This document shows positions 42,001 through 54,000 of a stretch of 64,000 nucleotides of DNA, in pieces. The translations under genes were made by a program, and so were the position numbers. The notes under the pieces are model-generated. The model was not told the DNA's origin, made no database searches, and was given only the letters and a program-made list of their open reading frames with translations. The stretch comes from Ixodes scapularis (taxonomy: Eukaryota; Arthropoda; Arachnida; Ixodida; Ixodidae): positions 87,536,069 to 87,600,068 of the forward strand of contig NW_024609884.1 of the NCBI RefSeq assembly GCF_016920785.2, in the 5' to 3' direction. The stretch's first letter is position 1, and each line of letters begins with the position of its first letter.

Positions 42001-45000
42001 TGTCGTTCGTGGCCAATGAAGTCTCATGCCGGATTAGTGTTTAATTGCGCAGCAAATGCAATGAGAGCTGCTCTGGCTGCCCGCTGCATACAGTTATCCA
42101 GAACATGTTTTAGTAGCGCCCTCTCGCGCCGTCGACACGAAGTGCGGCAGCCGTGAGCGCTCGCGATGAGCCCACTACCCCTCCTCTAGTTCACGGCCAC
42201 TCAAGCAACCAAGGACGTCATGAGGGAAGTTATTTTTTGCCCGTTTTTGTAATTTTAGTTTGCCTATAACTTTTAAAATAAAGCGAATTTCAAGGAAAGA
42301 AAAGTTTCACTAAGCTACTACATTCAGTGCGCTCACGTTCGGTGCAAATTAAGAACCAGTAAAAAAGTCCTTGCAGGGCCCCTTTAAGCTTCTTGGCCTC
42401 ATAAACAAACTTAATTTTGTTTTGGGTTGTCATGTGCTGTCTAAACAGTCCGAGATAAACAACATTTTTGAGGGATATATAAACTTGTGCCATAAATTTC
42501 TCAAATGTTTCATGTCTGGAATACCTGCTTATGATCAGTAGACCTATGAAAGGGAAATAATCAAATATCTGCTTTGTATGTGTAGCCATTCATATGGCCA
42601 ATCATAATTTTATCTTGCATCATATTTAGATAAACTTTTTGATAATTAAAACTTCCTATAAAACAAAATTTGTGTCTTCCTGAAGTTTTAATTAATGAGA
42701 GTCTACCGCAGCCCTGGAGCTGCATACAACTGGCCAAAGGTTTCACAGTGTTTGCAAGATAAAATCTACGCACTATCTACGAGAAATGGTTGCTTATGAG
42801 TAGGGCTCCGTGTTTTCACGGTTTATTTTTCTTCAAATTCGGGATTGTTTTTTCAGGTAGTTTTCTTCCCCGTAGATTTGGTGTTTTTTCGTGTCCATTT
42901 TCAATATCGCGCAAAAAAAAAAAAAAAAAAAAAGGAATCCGATTCCCCAACCTCCATGGAACATGTGTGTGGCTCGAATACTTCCAAAATGTCCTGGCAC
43001 CGATAAGGAAAAAAAAAGTGGTAAAGGCTGTGCTTCCGAAGGAAGCATCAGCCTCACAGACAGTTCAGTATGAGCTGGATTCCCATTCAAAATAAAACTG
43101 CAGATAGCAGTTTTCTTCCCGTAAAACTTAATCTTCTTCTTTTTTTTTTTTTTTTTTTGTTCAAGGACAGCTTTGATTTGAGGTTTTTCTGTTTTCCCTG
43201 ATTTTGATATAACCAGCTCGGGGGTTAATTTTCTAGCTTTATCGGTATTTACTGAAAACGTGGGACTTCAATGAATAAATAAATAACATTATCAAGAACC
43301 GTTTCAAGCTCATTGCAAAAGAATAGTGCATAAACAATACGGGAATAAACGCATATAGGAACTGTTCCAGGGATACTTGATAGATGGCGCCAGTGTGGTC
43401 TCGTAGGCGGTCACAGTATACTCGGTCACAGTCAAATGGAAATGTGTGAACCAGCCCCCCTAAGTGACGAGTTAATTTTGAGGATGCAACCATGCCCTAA
43501 AAAATTTTTCATTCAAAAATAAAAAAAAAAAAAAAAATTTGTACTAGAAATACAAACTTGTTGTTTATTTTTAATGCAAAGAAATAACATGTTACTACTT
43601 CTTATGTTGAAGTACAGAGAAAAAGAGGTGCTGTTCATTTTCACGTTTGTTTTTGCATGGTAGGTCATAAAGGCGGGCACGTCAACAAGTGTGCTTCGGG
43701 TAAAGTATAGTGCCAGTCTCGGCTTGCGAATAATTCCTCGTAGGATTAAGACGCCCACAAGCAGCTCGATCCCATCCTTGCTTCGTTGGCTCCCAATATT
43801 GTCCTAGACTTCAGTTTTTCAACATTTCGAACTTGCTCCTTTCAAAGTTTTTTTGGGGAGGCAAAAAGACTGGTTTGGTCTGCATTGAGTTGCATGAGCC
43901 TTGCATCCACCAAATGTTCAAGTATGGTGAGTGCACTTATGTCGCCAAAAAGAATCTTTACCCCTGAACTTCCCTAGAAAGGAAATGATGCTCTCAAGGC
44001 ATCGCTTCCTCGCCACGGCAGCATAGAGGATGCGCTTATGCTCCGCGTCGACACATCGTCCTTTGTCTCCTCCGTTGTCGTCAAGTGACGAGGTTTCGCT
44101 GTCGCTGAGCATGTACTCGTGTTCAAGTCATAGTCGTCACATCGCCGAAGCCACGCCGTGATTTCCGCATCTGTCAAATCTTTGCGTCGCTTCCAAGCAT
44201 GCATGATCCAGAACAAGAAAAGTAAGATATTTCCTGCCAAAACAATTAAATTATTTTGCCACTCAGCGAACACAAACAAGACGCAACATGTTTAGTATTG
44301 TGGTTGATAAATGGCAGCACCTCCAACCTCCCTCAAAAATTGGCACGTGTTTAAAGACCTCCATCCCTTAGTCCGAAGCAAGTATTGCATGTCTCTAGAC
44401 ATGCTCCCCATTGCAAAGTAAAAACAGATGAGTGTCCCAAGGCTCACTCCCCAGTTAAGGAGTTAAAGGCCGACATACACTTTGTGCTTTCCACTGTTCC
44501 TCACTCCTTTGAATTGGTGCAATATGGCCTCCGTTTTCATTGCACCATTGAAACCCTAATTATCATCATCATCATGTTCCTCACTCCCTCCTTTCCCACA
44601 TCCCCTCCTCCTTTCAACTTATCCCAACGGTTTAGGGGAAGAGGGCACTAGGAGAATTATCTTTTGTCAGCCAAGCGGTGAACGACAAACAAAAGGAAAA
44701 ATAGACAACCATTACTGCAGCCTCGAGAAAAATGGATACTCAAGCAGCTTCATTGAACACGTCGCCCACCACCAAGGTTCGAGCCTGTCAAAATCTGGAG
44801 CCCCGCCCCATCACGCGCATCAGCGTCCCCTACATAAAGCGTACCAGCCAAGCACATGTATTAAGAAAAGAAGGCCTTCAACGACTTACAAACCAGTGTC
44901 CACACTGTGATGATTTATGCCGTGACCAACTGATTGGGTCCCAGTTGGGTCATTCCATGCCAAAGAAGACGTGGCGATTTTTTCATGTCTGGGATATCTG

Positions 45001-48000
45001 CGAAAAAATTAATTTGGATAAAGAAGCCTCTGCTCCAAGAAAAGTATTTTTAGTGAAAAAATATATTTTATTTTTGCTGATGTCATGCTCTAAATTTCTG
45101 TAATTTGCATAAAACCCGTGTATAGTTAAGAAAAACGTTGCGAAAAAATGGTGGCGTACCACACAAATTTAGGTGGGCACCTGATGCCCTATCTTGCAGA
45201 AAAAAAAAAAAAGATATTGAAAGATGTCATTTGGAGTCCAAATAGGAGCTCTAAAAAGAACCTTATGAGATTTCTTTATTTTTCTTGCTCAACTTGGAGT
45301 TGAGTGTTAGCAGCAATACTTTTGTTGTCTGTTCTCATAGAACTAATAATTGAATTACATGTGTTAAATTTTCAAATCCTTGTTTTGTTGCATTTTAATT
45401 AAATGACAAAATATCCAGTTCATGCAGAAATGGCCTTATTGAGAGTCAGAAAAAGCCGTGTGGGCGTCGGGGCCCGGGACTTTCGAAATAGCCAAAAAGT
45501 TCAAACCACCTTCTTCTGTTAAACACATAAAAAAAAAAAAAAAAAATTAGAAAAGTACTTTTTGTTGTTGCTAAGAAATTAATTTCTTTTTTAAATCAGC
45601 CTCTCGGACCATGTATCCAAGCACCTGACTCGTAGGCGACGCACGCTGGAAGAAAATTCCAGAAAATTATCGTCCCTACAGAAAACCGGGGCTGTACGTC
45701 AGCCTTTAAGGGGGGGACGTTACCAAGAAAAAAGATGCAAAAAAAGTCGATTTTGAAAAAAGGCTTGAGGTACACCTACCGTAGAATACTGTGCATCCGC
45801 CCATATCCGAATTTGTAAGATCTGAGAAAATATGCACAGTACATTTATATGTAGAATTGATAACCGGACAAGCGCCCATCCCCCATTTTTTCATGATTAT
45901 CTCAAAATTTTGAGTGGGCGCTTGCCCGGTATTTTACGGTAAGCACTTCTTATGAGTTATAAATGTGAAAGCATGTACATCATTCTTCCACTTCCTTATT
46001 TTGTCAGCAGCATATTTGTGTCCACGGCAGAGCACCAGTGAGGAGAGGGCGCCTCTCCTCGGCGCGCCGACCTTGGATGCTCCGTGTTAGCAGCTCGCTG
46101 ATGGACACGCAGCGCCATGGGGTAACCGGTTGTTGAAACCGACGCACAGCGGCCAATGGGAGCCTCGTCGACGTGCGTCAGCCAGTGGGACCGAAGCCAA
46201 AGATCCATTAGCTTTACTCCGCTCCTTTGGGATCGGGGAATTTTGGTGCCGTTGGCTAGCTTTTCACGTGGTTTCATAGCTGGGAGCTGGCTTCACTTGG
46301 AGAAAGGATTTAAGGTGCCGTTTGGCGCGGTTTCAAAGCTGATGACGTCGGCTCTCTCCTTGAGACAGTTAAAGGTGCTGTGCAATGATTTTAACGTTGA
46401 AAGAATTTGCATCTTCTACTTTTGAGATTGCTTATCTTGTCACCAAGGACAGAAAACACATCTCCTTAAATTAAAATGTTGCGATTCCGCCACGTAATCG
46501 CAAGGCAAAAATTAGAATATTCCCGACCGGGAGCCGCGCGCAGCGGCCATGAGAAACATGCGGTGTGACGGCAATGGGGGACTTGTAAAAAGATAGGAAG
46601 TTTTGCGAATACCTGCTCGATAAAAGGTAATTTTTCTATAAATCTTGTCGTTTCAACATAAATATAAATGTGTCAAAAACCTGGTATCATTGACAAAACT
46701 TTTATGATATGGAGTTTTAGTGGTGCCATCTATCCGAGGTCAACAAAACCGTTGGCTCTATTGCCTACCGCGAACAGCCGCCAGAAGCCGTAGGGGGACA
46801 GGGGCAGACCTGGACGGGGATGGGCAGACGCGGACGAGGCTTTCCTCCTTTCGCCATGTTGATCGCGCTGCGCAAGCATGTTGTCACGTGGTCACGAGCG
46901 GGTGAGTTCTCGCTGCTCACTGATGGCTCTAGAGAGAGAGCTTCATTGGAACCCCGTGCGTCCTGCATTGACGTCACAACGCACGTGACTTGGAAGATGG
47001 TGAAGGAGTTGAGAGGTGCCGAAAACCTCAATCTTTGTCCATTTTTAAAATAAAAACTAGGACATGCAGGCAAAAGCAGTTTTTTGTTATTTAGAAAGGT
47101 CGAGACTCCAACTCCCAAATTATTTGCCTGTGCTGTCTGGGACCCGGAACAAAAAACATTAATAGACAAACTAGAAAAAATACAAAATAGAGCTGCTAGG
47201 TTTGTTCTGGGACGGTACGGGCGGAGAGACAGCTGCACTCAAATGAAGACTGAACTGAATTGGGAACCTCTCTCAGCCCGCCGTAAAAAATTGTGTTTAA
47301 AGTTTCTGTTTTTGATATTTAAAAATAAAACTGGAATTAACAGTGAAACTTATTTAAAAGAACCATATTATATTTCTAAACGCTTTCTCATGCTATCATG
47401 CTTTCTAAATTAGAGAGTAACCACGCCAGGACGAGCATATGTACGCCAACTCTTTTGTTGTTAAAACTGCCGCGCGCAGGGTCACGGACTTGTAGAAAGT
47501 TCTCGTTCATTCTTGCTGCGGCCATAACTATCGTTCATCCTTGTTTTTGTTGTTCTAGAAAGTTCTTGTTCATTCTCGCCCCGAGCGCGCTACGCTCGAA
47601 CCTTCTCCGCCGAATCTTCGAGACAGTGACTCACTCTAGATAAGAGGCCGCCCGCGACCTTGTCGAGTCAGTTTCGCCCCAGCGCTCGACTCTGCTGTCT
47701 CGTCGACCTCGACGCTCGCGACGCTTTGTTATTATTTTCTATTCTCCTTTTGTTTTGGCACAAGTTCGCCACATTAAACGTTTATTTCTTCCTGTTCATT
47801 TCTTGTTTATTGGTCACCACCCGTGACATTTTGGTGGAGGTGCTGGGTAACCGCATGCCCGTGCAGCGCTCCCCTCCGAGTTCTCGGAGTGCAAGTCCGA
47901 ACACAAGCCCCCAAGAACCCAACGAGGACCAGACCGAGACACGATTAAGTCGCCGGAACCTTGGCCTACCCCCGGAGTTAGGACCCTTGCCACCCAGGAC

Positions 48001-51000
48001 CAGGCAAACAAGGAGGACGACGATGGCCAACCAGTCGGAGACCCCGGCCGCTCCAGCCGTCGTTTACCTGCCCGTCGTACCGCGGACGGCTGCTCCATTC
48101 CACGGCGAGCAATACGAAGACGCCGAAGACTGGATTGACCAGTATGAACGCGTTGCCCGCCACAATTGCTGGACCGACGAGCAGCGCCTGAACAACGTCT
48201 ATTTTTCGCTTGAGGGTACCGCCAAGCACTGGTACGAGAATCATGAGTCCTCTTTGACGTCGTGGGACATGTTCAAGACCGATCTCAAGGCTACGTTCAG
48301 CAACCACCACCGCCGAGAGAGAGCCGAGGACCTACTGCGAACCAGAACCCAGGGCCCCAACGAGAGCGTCACCGGCTTCGTCGAGGATGTTCTTCGCCTG
48401 AGCGCCCGCACCGATCCTCAGGCTACAGAGGAGAAGAAGCTGCGACACCTGATGAGGGGTGTGAAAAGCGAGATATTCGGAGGTCTCATTCGCAATCCCC
48501 CGACAACTGTGGACGGGTTCGTCACGGAGGCGACGAGTATGGAACGTGCCCTACTAGCACGCGCCAGGCACTACGAGCGACACCCTGGCGTGACTACTCT
48601 GGCGACATCCGGATACAACCTTGGTACCGACCTCCCAGGCATCCGTGACATCATCCGTGAAGTCGTCCGGGAAGAAATCCGCAAGATGCTCCCCGCTATG
48701 GATCGCCCGTCCTCCCTGTCGCTCGCCGAGGTCGTGCGAGATGAAGTTCATCGGGCCTTCCAACCTGAGGTTCCGATCAACATGTCGACGCCAGAGGAGC
48801 CGACTTTGAGCTACGCCGCCATGGCCCGACGACCGCCGCAAGCTAACCGCCAGGCCACGGCGCCACCCCGACGAGACCCTCCGATGCCACAGTATCCTCG
48901 ACGCCAGGAAGGGCAAGTCCAGGACGTCCGCCCGGAGCAACCCTCGTCGAGGAAGACCGACGTGTGGCGAACGGCCGACCGACGCCCGCTCTGCTACCAC
49001 TGCGGGGAACCCGACCATGTGTACCGCCGATGCCCATACCGACGACTCGGGCTGCGCGGGTTCCACCCAAACGACCCGCGCCCCCGGTATGGTGAACGCC
49101 CTCGGGAGATCGACGAGTACCTACGACGACCCCAGTCCCCCGAGCCTGCGTCCCGCCGAGAGTTCCGGTCGCCATCGCCGCGACGTCCAGCTTCGCCGAT
49201 GCACCGACCCCGACGTGAAAGCCTGTCACCCCTCGCTCCTCGCCGGGGAAACTAGGCGCGGCAACCCCTGGAGGTGGAGTTGCCGAAGACGACCGACGTA
49301 AAGAGCCTCCAAGAACGACGGAGCGCTCCCACTCCCCCGACGCCACGCATCGCTACGACGCCCCTGCAACGGTGTCCAACAACCTAAACGTCGTCATTGA
49401 CGGCCACGACGCATCGGCACTCGTGGACACCGGAGCAGACTACTCAGTCTTGAGTGGGAGGCTCTCCCGCCGCCTTCGAAAAGTCATGACGCCGTGGGAA
49501 GGACCCCAAATACGAACCGCCGGAGGACATCTCATCACACCAGTCGGGAGATGCACTGCTCGCGTCGAGATCCACGGTGAAACGTGCCCTGTCAGGTTCG
49601 TCATTCTGCAAGACTGTTCGAGGGACGTTATCCTCGGAATGGACTTTCTCTGCGAGTATGGCGCCGTCATCGACCTCGGAACAAACCGGCTGACGCTACG
49701 AAAACCTGCTCCACCATCGGAGGAACCCCAAGCGACGTCACCCACGGTCCGAGTCCTCGCAAACCACGTAAACCTACCACCGCGGTCGAGTGTTTTCGTA
49801 CTTGTCGGGATCGATGAAGCTTCCTATGGCGAAGTTCTTCTCGAGGGAAACCTCCAATTGCTCCTGGGAAGAGGCATAGGCGTCGCAAGGGGAGTAGCTG
49901 AACTTCAGGATGGGCGGACTGTGGCCCTCGTGACGAACTTCCGAAACGAAACGCAACACCTCACGAAAGGTGCAGCCGTGGGCCACGTCGAGGAACTCCG
50001 AAACCCCGCCGAAATCACCGCGATTACTGACGAATTCTCGCCGTCCCAGCAAGACAGTACGTCGCCAGCGCAGCTCGACATTGACCCTAAGCTTCCGGAC
50101 CCTAAACGACGTCAGCTGGTTAACCTCCTCGCCGAATACCGCGACTGCTTTGCGACGTCGTCGAAGGTGCGCCAGACCGCGGTTGCCAAGCACCGCATCG
50201 TTACCGAGGACGACGCGCGCCCTGTGCATCGATCACCGTACAGAGTCTCCGCTAAGGAAAGGGAGGTGATCCAGCAGCAAGTTCAAGAGATGCTGAATGA
50301 CGACATAATCCAACCTTCAAGCAGTCCATGGGCCTCTCCAGTCGTGCTGGTTAAGAAGAAGGACGGAACTCTTCGGTTCTGCGTGGACTACCGGCAGCTC
50401 AACACCGTTACGAAGAAAGACGTCTACCCACTGCCCCGCATCGACGACACTCTAGACCGGCTGCGCCACTCTCGATACTTTTCATCGATGGACCTGAAGA
50501 GCGGCTACTGGCAAATCGAGGTCGACGAACGGGACCGAGAGAAGACAGCCTTCGTCACGCCGGATGGACTGTACGAGTTCAAGGTGATGCCCTTCGGACT
50601 ATGCACGGCACCAGCAACTTTCCAGCGTGTCATGGACACCGTACTGGCAGGGCTGAAGTGGCAGAGCTGTCTCGTCTACCTGGACGACGTCGTAGTATTT
50701 TCAGCTGATTTCGACGAGCACTTGCGACGACTCCGCACGGTTCTCCATGCCATACAGACCGCCGGGCTCACTCTCAAGCCGTCAAAGTGCCGGTTCGCCT
50801 ATGACGAACTGAAGTTCTTAGGTCACGTGGTTAGTAACGAAGGCATTCGTCCAGACCCAGAGAAAACTCGCGCGGTCGCAGCATTTCCAGTGCCAAGAGA
50901 CAAGAAGGCCGTGCGAAGGTTCCTTGGGCTATGTGCCTACTATCGGCGCTTCGTTCGAGATTTCGCAAGGATTTCCGCACCGCTCACAAACCTCACGAAG

Positions 51001-54000
51001 GACGCCGAGAAGTTCGAATGGGCCGAGGAGCAGCAGCAGGCACTCGACGAGCTGAAGCGACGACTGCAGACGCCTCCTGTTCTTGGACATTTCGACCAGG
51101 ATGCGGAAACCGAGATTCACACGGACGCAAGTAACGCAGGACTTGGCGCGGTACTGGTTCAAGTTCAAGAAGGCACCGAGCGAGTCATCGCCTACGCAAG
51201 TCGGACATTGTCCAAGGCGGAGCGAAATTACTCCACGACTGAAAAAGAATGCCTTGCGGTCGTCTGGGCAATCACGAAGTTCCGCCCGTACTTGTACGGG
51301 AGCCCGTTCCGTGTAGTCACGGACCACCATTCGCTCTGCTGGCTTGCTAACCTGAAGGACCCGTCAGGACGTCTTGCTCGATGGAGCCTCCGACTACAAG
51401 AGTTTAACATGACAGTGGTCTACAAGTCCGGCCGGAAACACAGCGACGCCGACTGCTTGTCCAGAGCCCCCGTCGAAACCCCTTCCGGCTGCAGCGACGA
51501 CAATGACGACGAGAGCTTCCTAGGAGCTGTAAACGCCGACGACATGGCACGACGTCAACGGGACGATCCTGAGCTGCGCGCATTAATCGAGTACCTGGAA
51601 GGGGGTGGGGGTACAGTGCCACGTGTTTTCTCACGAGTACTGCCGACCTTCGCCATTCGACAAGGTGTACTCTACAAAGAGAACTTCGGCGACAACAGCA
51701 CACCGTGGTTGCTGGTAATCCCGACCGACCTTCGGGAGGAGATCTTTCAAGCATGTCACGACGACCCGACGTCGGGACACCTCGGTTACAGCCGAACACT
51801 GGCCCGTATTCGTGAAAAGTATTACTGGCCAAAGCTCCCCAAAGCCGTCCACCTCTACACCCGATCGTGCCACGAGTGCCAGCGACGTAAGAAACCGCCA
51901 ACGAAACCGGCCGGTCTCCTGCAGCCGATTGTTCCTCCGACCGCACCGTTCCAGCAGATCGGAATGGACCTACTTGGCCCCTTTCCGCCGTCAACATCGG
52001 GAAACCGCTGGATAATCGTCGCCACAGATTATCTCACGCGGTACGCCGAAACGAAAGCCCTCCCTTCAGGGACTGCTGTGGAAGTCGCCAAGTTTTTCAT
52101 CGAGTCCATCGTCCTCCGGCATGGCGCCCCCGAAGTCCTGATCACAGACCGAGGGTCATCGTTCATGGCACAGCTGACCCAAGAAATCCTGCGTCTCAGC
52201 CACACCAGCCATCGTCGCACCACGGCGTACCACCCGCAGACCAACGGGCTCACGGAAAGACTCAACAAGACCATCGCCGACATGATTTCCATGTACGTCG
52301 ACGTGGAGCACAAGACATGGGACGAGGTGCTGCCGTACGTCACCTTTGCCTACAACACGGCCGTACAAGAGACCACCGGAGTGACACCCTTTCAACTGGT
52401 GCATGGGCGCAGGGTAACGACAATGCTGGACGCTATGTTGCCCCATGAACCGGCTGTCGACGTAAGCGACGACGCCCAGGTGGTTGCCCAAAGGGCAGAA
52501 GAAGTCCGTCAGCTCGCCAGACTCCGGATTAAAGCCCAACAACGCGTCGACACTGGCCGCTACAACCTTCGCCGTCGGGACGTCCACTTCCAGCCCGGAG
52601 ACACGGTTTGGGTCTGGACTCCCATTCGTCGCCGTGGTCTCAGCGAGAAGCTTCTCAAACGCTACTTCGGACCCTACAAAATCATCCGACGCCTCGGCGA
52701 CCTGAACTACGAAGTTTTACCCGACGGAACGCGCCCATCTGCAAGACGCCCGCCACGACCCGAGGTGGTGCACGTCGTCCGGCTGAAGCCGTATTACGAA
52801 CGATAGAACTTCCCACTCTCGTCGACGGGTGAACTGTGAACTGTGAACTGCGACTCGCGATTCTGCTGCCTTTTTGTTTTGGATTTGTTTTTGTTTGTTG
52901 TTCTTCGTTTTGTGCTGCATCGGGACGATGCACTTTTTAAAGGGGGGGGATAATGCCGCGCGCAGGGTCACGGACTTGTAGAAAGTTCTCGTTCATTCTT
53001 GCTGCGGCCATAACTATCGTTCATCCTTGTTTTTGTTGTTCTAGAAAGTTCTTGTTCATTCTCGCCCCGAGCGCGCTACGCTCGAACCTTCTCCGCCGAA
53101 TCTTCGAGACAGTGACTCACTCTAGATAAGAGGCCGCCCGCGACCTTGTCGAGTCAGTTTCGCCCCAGCGCTCGACTCTGCTGTCTCGTCGACCTCGACG
53201 CTCGCGACGCTTTGTTATTATTTTCTATTCTCCTTTTGTTTTGGCACAAGTTCGCCACATTAAACGTTTATTTCTTCCTGTTCATTTCTTGTTTATTGGT
53301 CACCACCCGACAGCCCATTCCACGAGAGTGGAATGGGCTGTCGGAGCTGCAAGTGTGCAGTGAAAATGAAGATGTCTTTTTTTCAGCATAGTAACCCCCC
53401 TGCTGTAACGCCCTCGGGCACTGCGGGGTAATCTCTGAATAAAGAAAGAATTTAAGCAAAGCACTGACATTGTTGCACAGCTCCTTTAATACTTTCGCAT
53501 TAAAATGCCTCATTTATGTCCACCAACATCTAGTGAGTATTCCCGGAAAGATTCATTTGTTTATACTGCATAGTTATTTTTTTATAAATTATTTTCAGTC
53601 CAGCGATGCTAAAGAAAAGGTAGAGGTTCAAGCGCTTTGAACGCGTTTTTCTCCATTCCACTTTTGAGCATATATTTCACTTTAATAAAACTATCATTTT
53701 AGTATGAAACTATTGGGAGACTTCATATTTGCGGCTTTTATATTGAAATTTTATGGAGCCAGTTACTATGAACTTATATTTTGCAATTTCATGTGCCTTT
53801 ATTATGAAAAATTTTTAATTTGAAAACTTGGTAATTGTTAAAAAAAAAGGTATATATATTTTTTTTAATTTGAAAATTTCATATTTTTTAAATTTTCTTT
53901 TCCTAGTAACTGGCAACAGGTATTCCAGCATGCATGCCACCAGAAAAATATGTGGTTATCAACACCATTTCTTAACGATAGATTCATTGAGCAGATTCCA

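Larger units (their letters stand above)
47468..53309 (+). mobile_element. Complete Ty3/Gypsy (Metaviridae-type) LTR retrotransposon, 5842 bp
   Basis: Two 356-bp LTRs with no difference found by eye, a gag ORF with gag domain and CCHC knuckle, and a pol ORF in the order protease-RT-RNase H-integrase-GPY/F. A polypurine tract abuts the 3' LTR and a -1 frameshift signal lies between gag and pol. Pol order (integrase last) places it in Ty3/Gypsy. There is no env-like ORF after pol. Identical LTRs and unbroken ORFs imply a recent insertion. It lies in sense orientation in the last intron of the SEC23IP/DDHD2-like gene, inside a LINE fragment. Confidence 0.95.

Noticed and set aside
43913..44279. 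Possible transposase N-terminus (LTDAEITAWLRRCDD)
   Set aside because: Only a vague resemblance to piggyBac-type acidic N-termini, and no catalytic domain nearby.
53307..53344. Perfect 16-bp hairpin across the 3' LTR/flank junction
   Set aside because: Nearly all of it lies in the LINE reading frame (PIPREWNGLSE). The three LTR bases that extend it are probably chance.
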